This document shows positions 26,511-27,127 of a stretch of 27,127 bases of DNA, one piece after another. The notes below the pieces were generated by a model, which had not been told where the DNA came from, did not search any database, and saw only the letters and a program-made list of their open reading frames with translations. Every line of letters begins with the position of its first letter. Position 1 is the stretch's first letter. The stretch is from positions 1 to 27,127 of the forward strand of contig NZ_JAZHPF010000032.1 of NCBI RefSeq assembly GCF_036543075.1, given 5' to 3'. The position numbers were made by a program, and so were the translations under genes. This DNA comes from Deinococcus sp. YIM 134068. Lineage in GTDB: Bacteria; Deinococcota; Deinococci; Deinococcales; Deinococcaceae.

Positions 26511-26982
26511 GTTTCAGTCCCCTACCGCTCGGGAAGTCGTTGGAACCAACTGGCGCTCGCCGTGGACGCGGCGCGGCGGATGTTTCAGTCCCCTACCGCT
26601 CGGGGAAGTCGTTGGAACCGATGAACTCACCGACCGCCTGCGGGACGGCGACGGGTTTCAGTCCCCTACCGCTCGGGGAAGTCGTTGGAACCCTTTGCTT
26701 TCGCGCCCAGCCCCCTTCGTGGTGGCGTTTCAGTCCCCTACCGCTCGGGGAAGTCGTTGGAACTCATGACTGCCGCGATGGGCACGAAGTAAGGCATGTC
26801 GTTTCAGTCCCCTACCGCTCGGGGAAATCGATGTCGCGTTCAGCGCGCAGACGTACCAGCCCTGCCAGTACAGTTTCAGTCCCCTACCGCTCGGGGAAGT
26901 CGATGTCGCCCTTTACCAGCCGCGCTAAGGCGACCCTCCAGAGCGGTTTCAGTCCCCTACCGCTCGGGGAAGTCGATGTCGC
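26511..26982 (-). CRISPR. CRISPR array, seven repeats and six spacers, two repeat families
   Basis: Repeats: 26511-26546, 26582-26618, 26655-26691, 26727-26763, 26801-26837, 26873-26909 and 26946-26982. All are 37 bases except the first, which has lost one G. Spacers are 35, 36, 35, 37, 35 and 36 bases, all different. The repeat has a CCCC/GGGG stem and, read on the minus strand, ends in GGGGACTGAAAC, close to the GATTGAAAC end common in type I and III repeats. So transcription and crRNA are probably minus-strand, with the leader to the right; the one-base deletion then falls in the leader-distal repeat, as is usual. The plus-strand 3' end is GTTGGAAC in the first four repeats and GATGTCGC in the last three; the fifth also has GGGGAAATCG for GGGGAAGTCG. 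No cas gene is present in the window. Confidence 0.96.
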
Positions 26983-27010
26983 GTCGCCAGAGGCGCGGTA
27001 GCTGACCGCC

Positions 27011-27127
27011 TGACAGAAAGTATGAGAAAGCGTCCCCGGTAGGGGACACTTTCTGTTTGTGACAACTGAAAATGCCGCCGGGGACGCTCCTCGACTCTAC
27101 CAGGCTGTCCTGGCTCAGCTCCAGACT
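27011..27127 (+). mobile_element. Possible left end of an insertion sequence
   Basis: Starting near CTGACAGAAAG, the DNA has nested inverted repeats: ACAGAAAGT/ACTTTCTGT (27013-27021 and 27047-27055) around GTCCCC-GGTA-GGGGAC, and AGCGTCCCCGG paired with CCGGGGACGCT further right (11 bp). A short open frame that runs off the window follows. This is the arrangement of an IS end with transposase start. It may instead be the array's leader or a terminator. The other end is out of view. Confidence 0.4.
27059..27127 (+). CDS. Possible transposase start, partial
   Basis: GTG at 27059 opens a frame that continues to the window's end and reads '[20 protein letters not shown]' then 'LQT'. 'LYQAVLAQL' resembles the first helix of IS4-like transposases, but 23 residues are too few to be sure. 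No good ribosome binding site; the hairpin lies just upstream. If real, its main part lies beyond the right edge. Confidence 0.35.
   Translation, partial: MTTENAAGDAPRLYQAVLAQLQT

Overview
The window is GC-rich (estimated near 70%) and looks like Deinococcus or a close relative. The grounds are the composition, promoters whose -10 box sits 6-10 bases before the start codon (leaderless starts), a sensor-kinase remnant built like the PAS/GAF kinases common in that genus, and dispersed palindromic intergenic repeats. No rRNA or tRNA gene was seen. The species cannot be fixed from sequence alone.

Left part (1-5817). The left edge holds a run of hairpins with UUCG and GCAA tetraloops on the minus strand, so probably a structured RNA; an IscB/TnpB-type guide RNA is one possibility. 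Next come a minus-strand protein of a PD-(D/E)XK nuclease-like family, a secreted PHB-depolymerase/feruloyl-esterase-type lipoprotein with accessory domains, a small four-helix membrane protein, and a minus-strand ABC exporter half-transporter.

Iron region (5818-11089, then 16836-20164). A plus-strand operon encodes a ferric-siderophore importer: binding protein, an Apd1-like [2Fe-2S] 'sucrase/ferredoxin-like' protein (candidate ferric-siderophore reductase), two FecCD permeases and an ATPase. A separate minus-strand operon encodes heme uptake (hmuT-hmuU-hmuV), with a good promoter and a 7-bp palindrome over the predicted transcription start. Between the two lie a GH13 alpha-glucan hydrolase, a 292-residue protein of unknown function, and the wreckage of a urea-transporter operon (urtA with a deletion and a frameshift; urtB frameshifted and truncated).

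Right part (20165-27127). A possible small RNA or leader with a terminator precedes mscL. Then follow a 65-residue protein, a DUF808 (YedI-type) membrane protein, an aminoglycoside-phosphotransferase-fold kinase and a tyrosine recombinase. From about 25 kb the DNA looks like a decaying accessory zone: a GNAT acetyltransferase with a one-base frameshift, a gutted sensor histidine kinase, and a CRISPR array of seven repeats and six spacers with no cas genes in view. The array contains two repeat families that differ over one 8-base end. Its likely leader side runs into a hairpin-rich segment that may be the left end of an insertion sequence and that carries an 11-base anti-repeat.

The most unusual features are the two-family CRISPR array with its anti-repeat and IS-like flank, the tetraloop-rich RNA at the left edge, the palindromic operator of the heme operon, and the [2Fe-2S] protein embedded in the siderophore operon.
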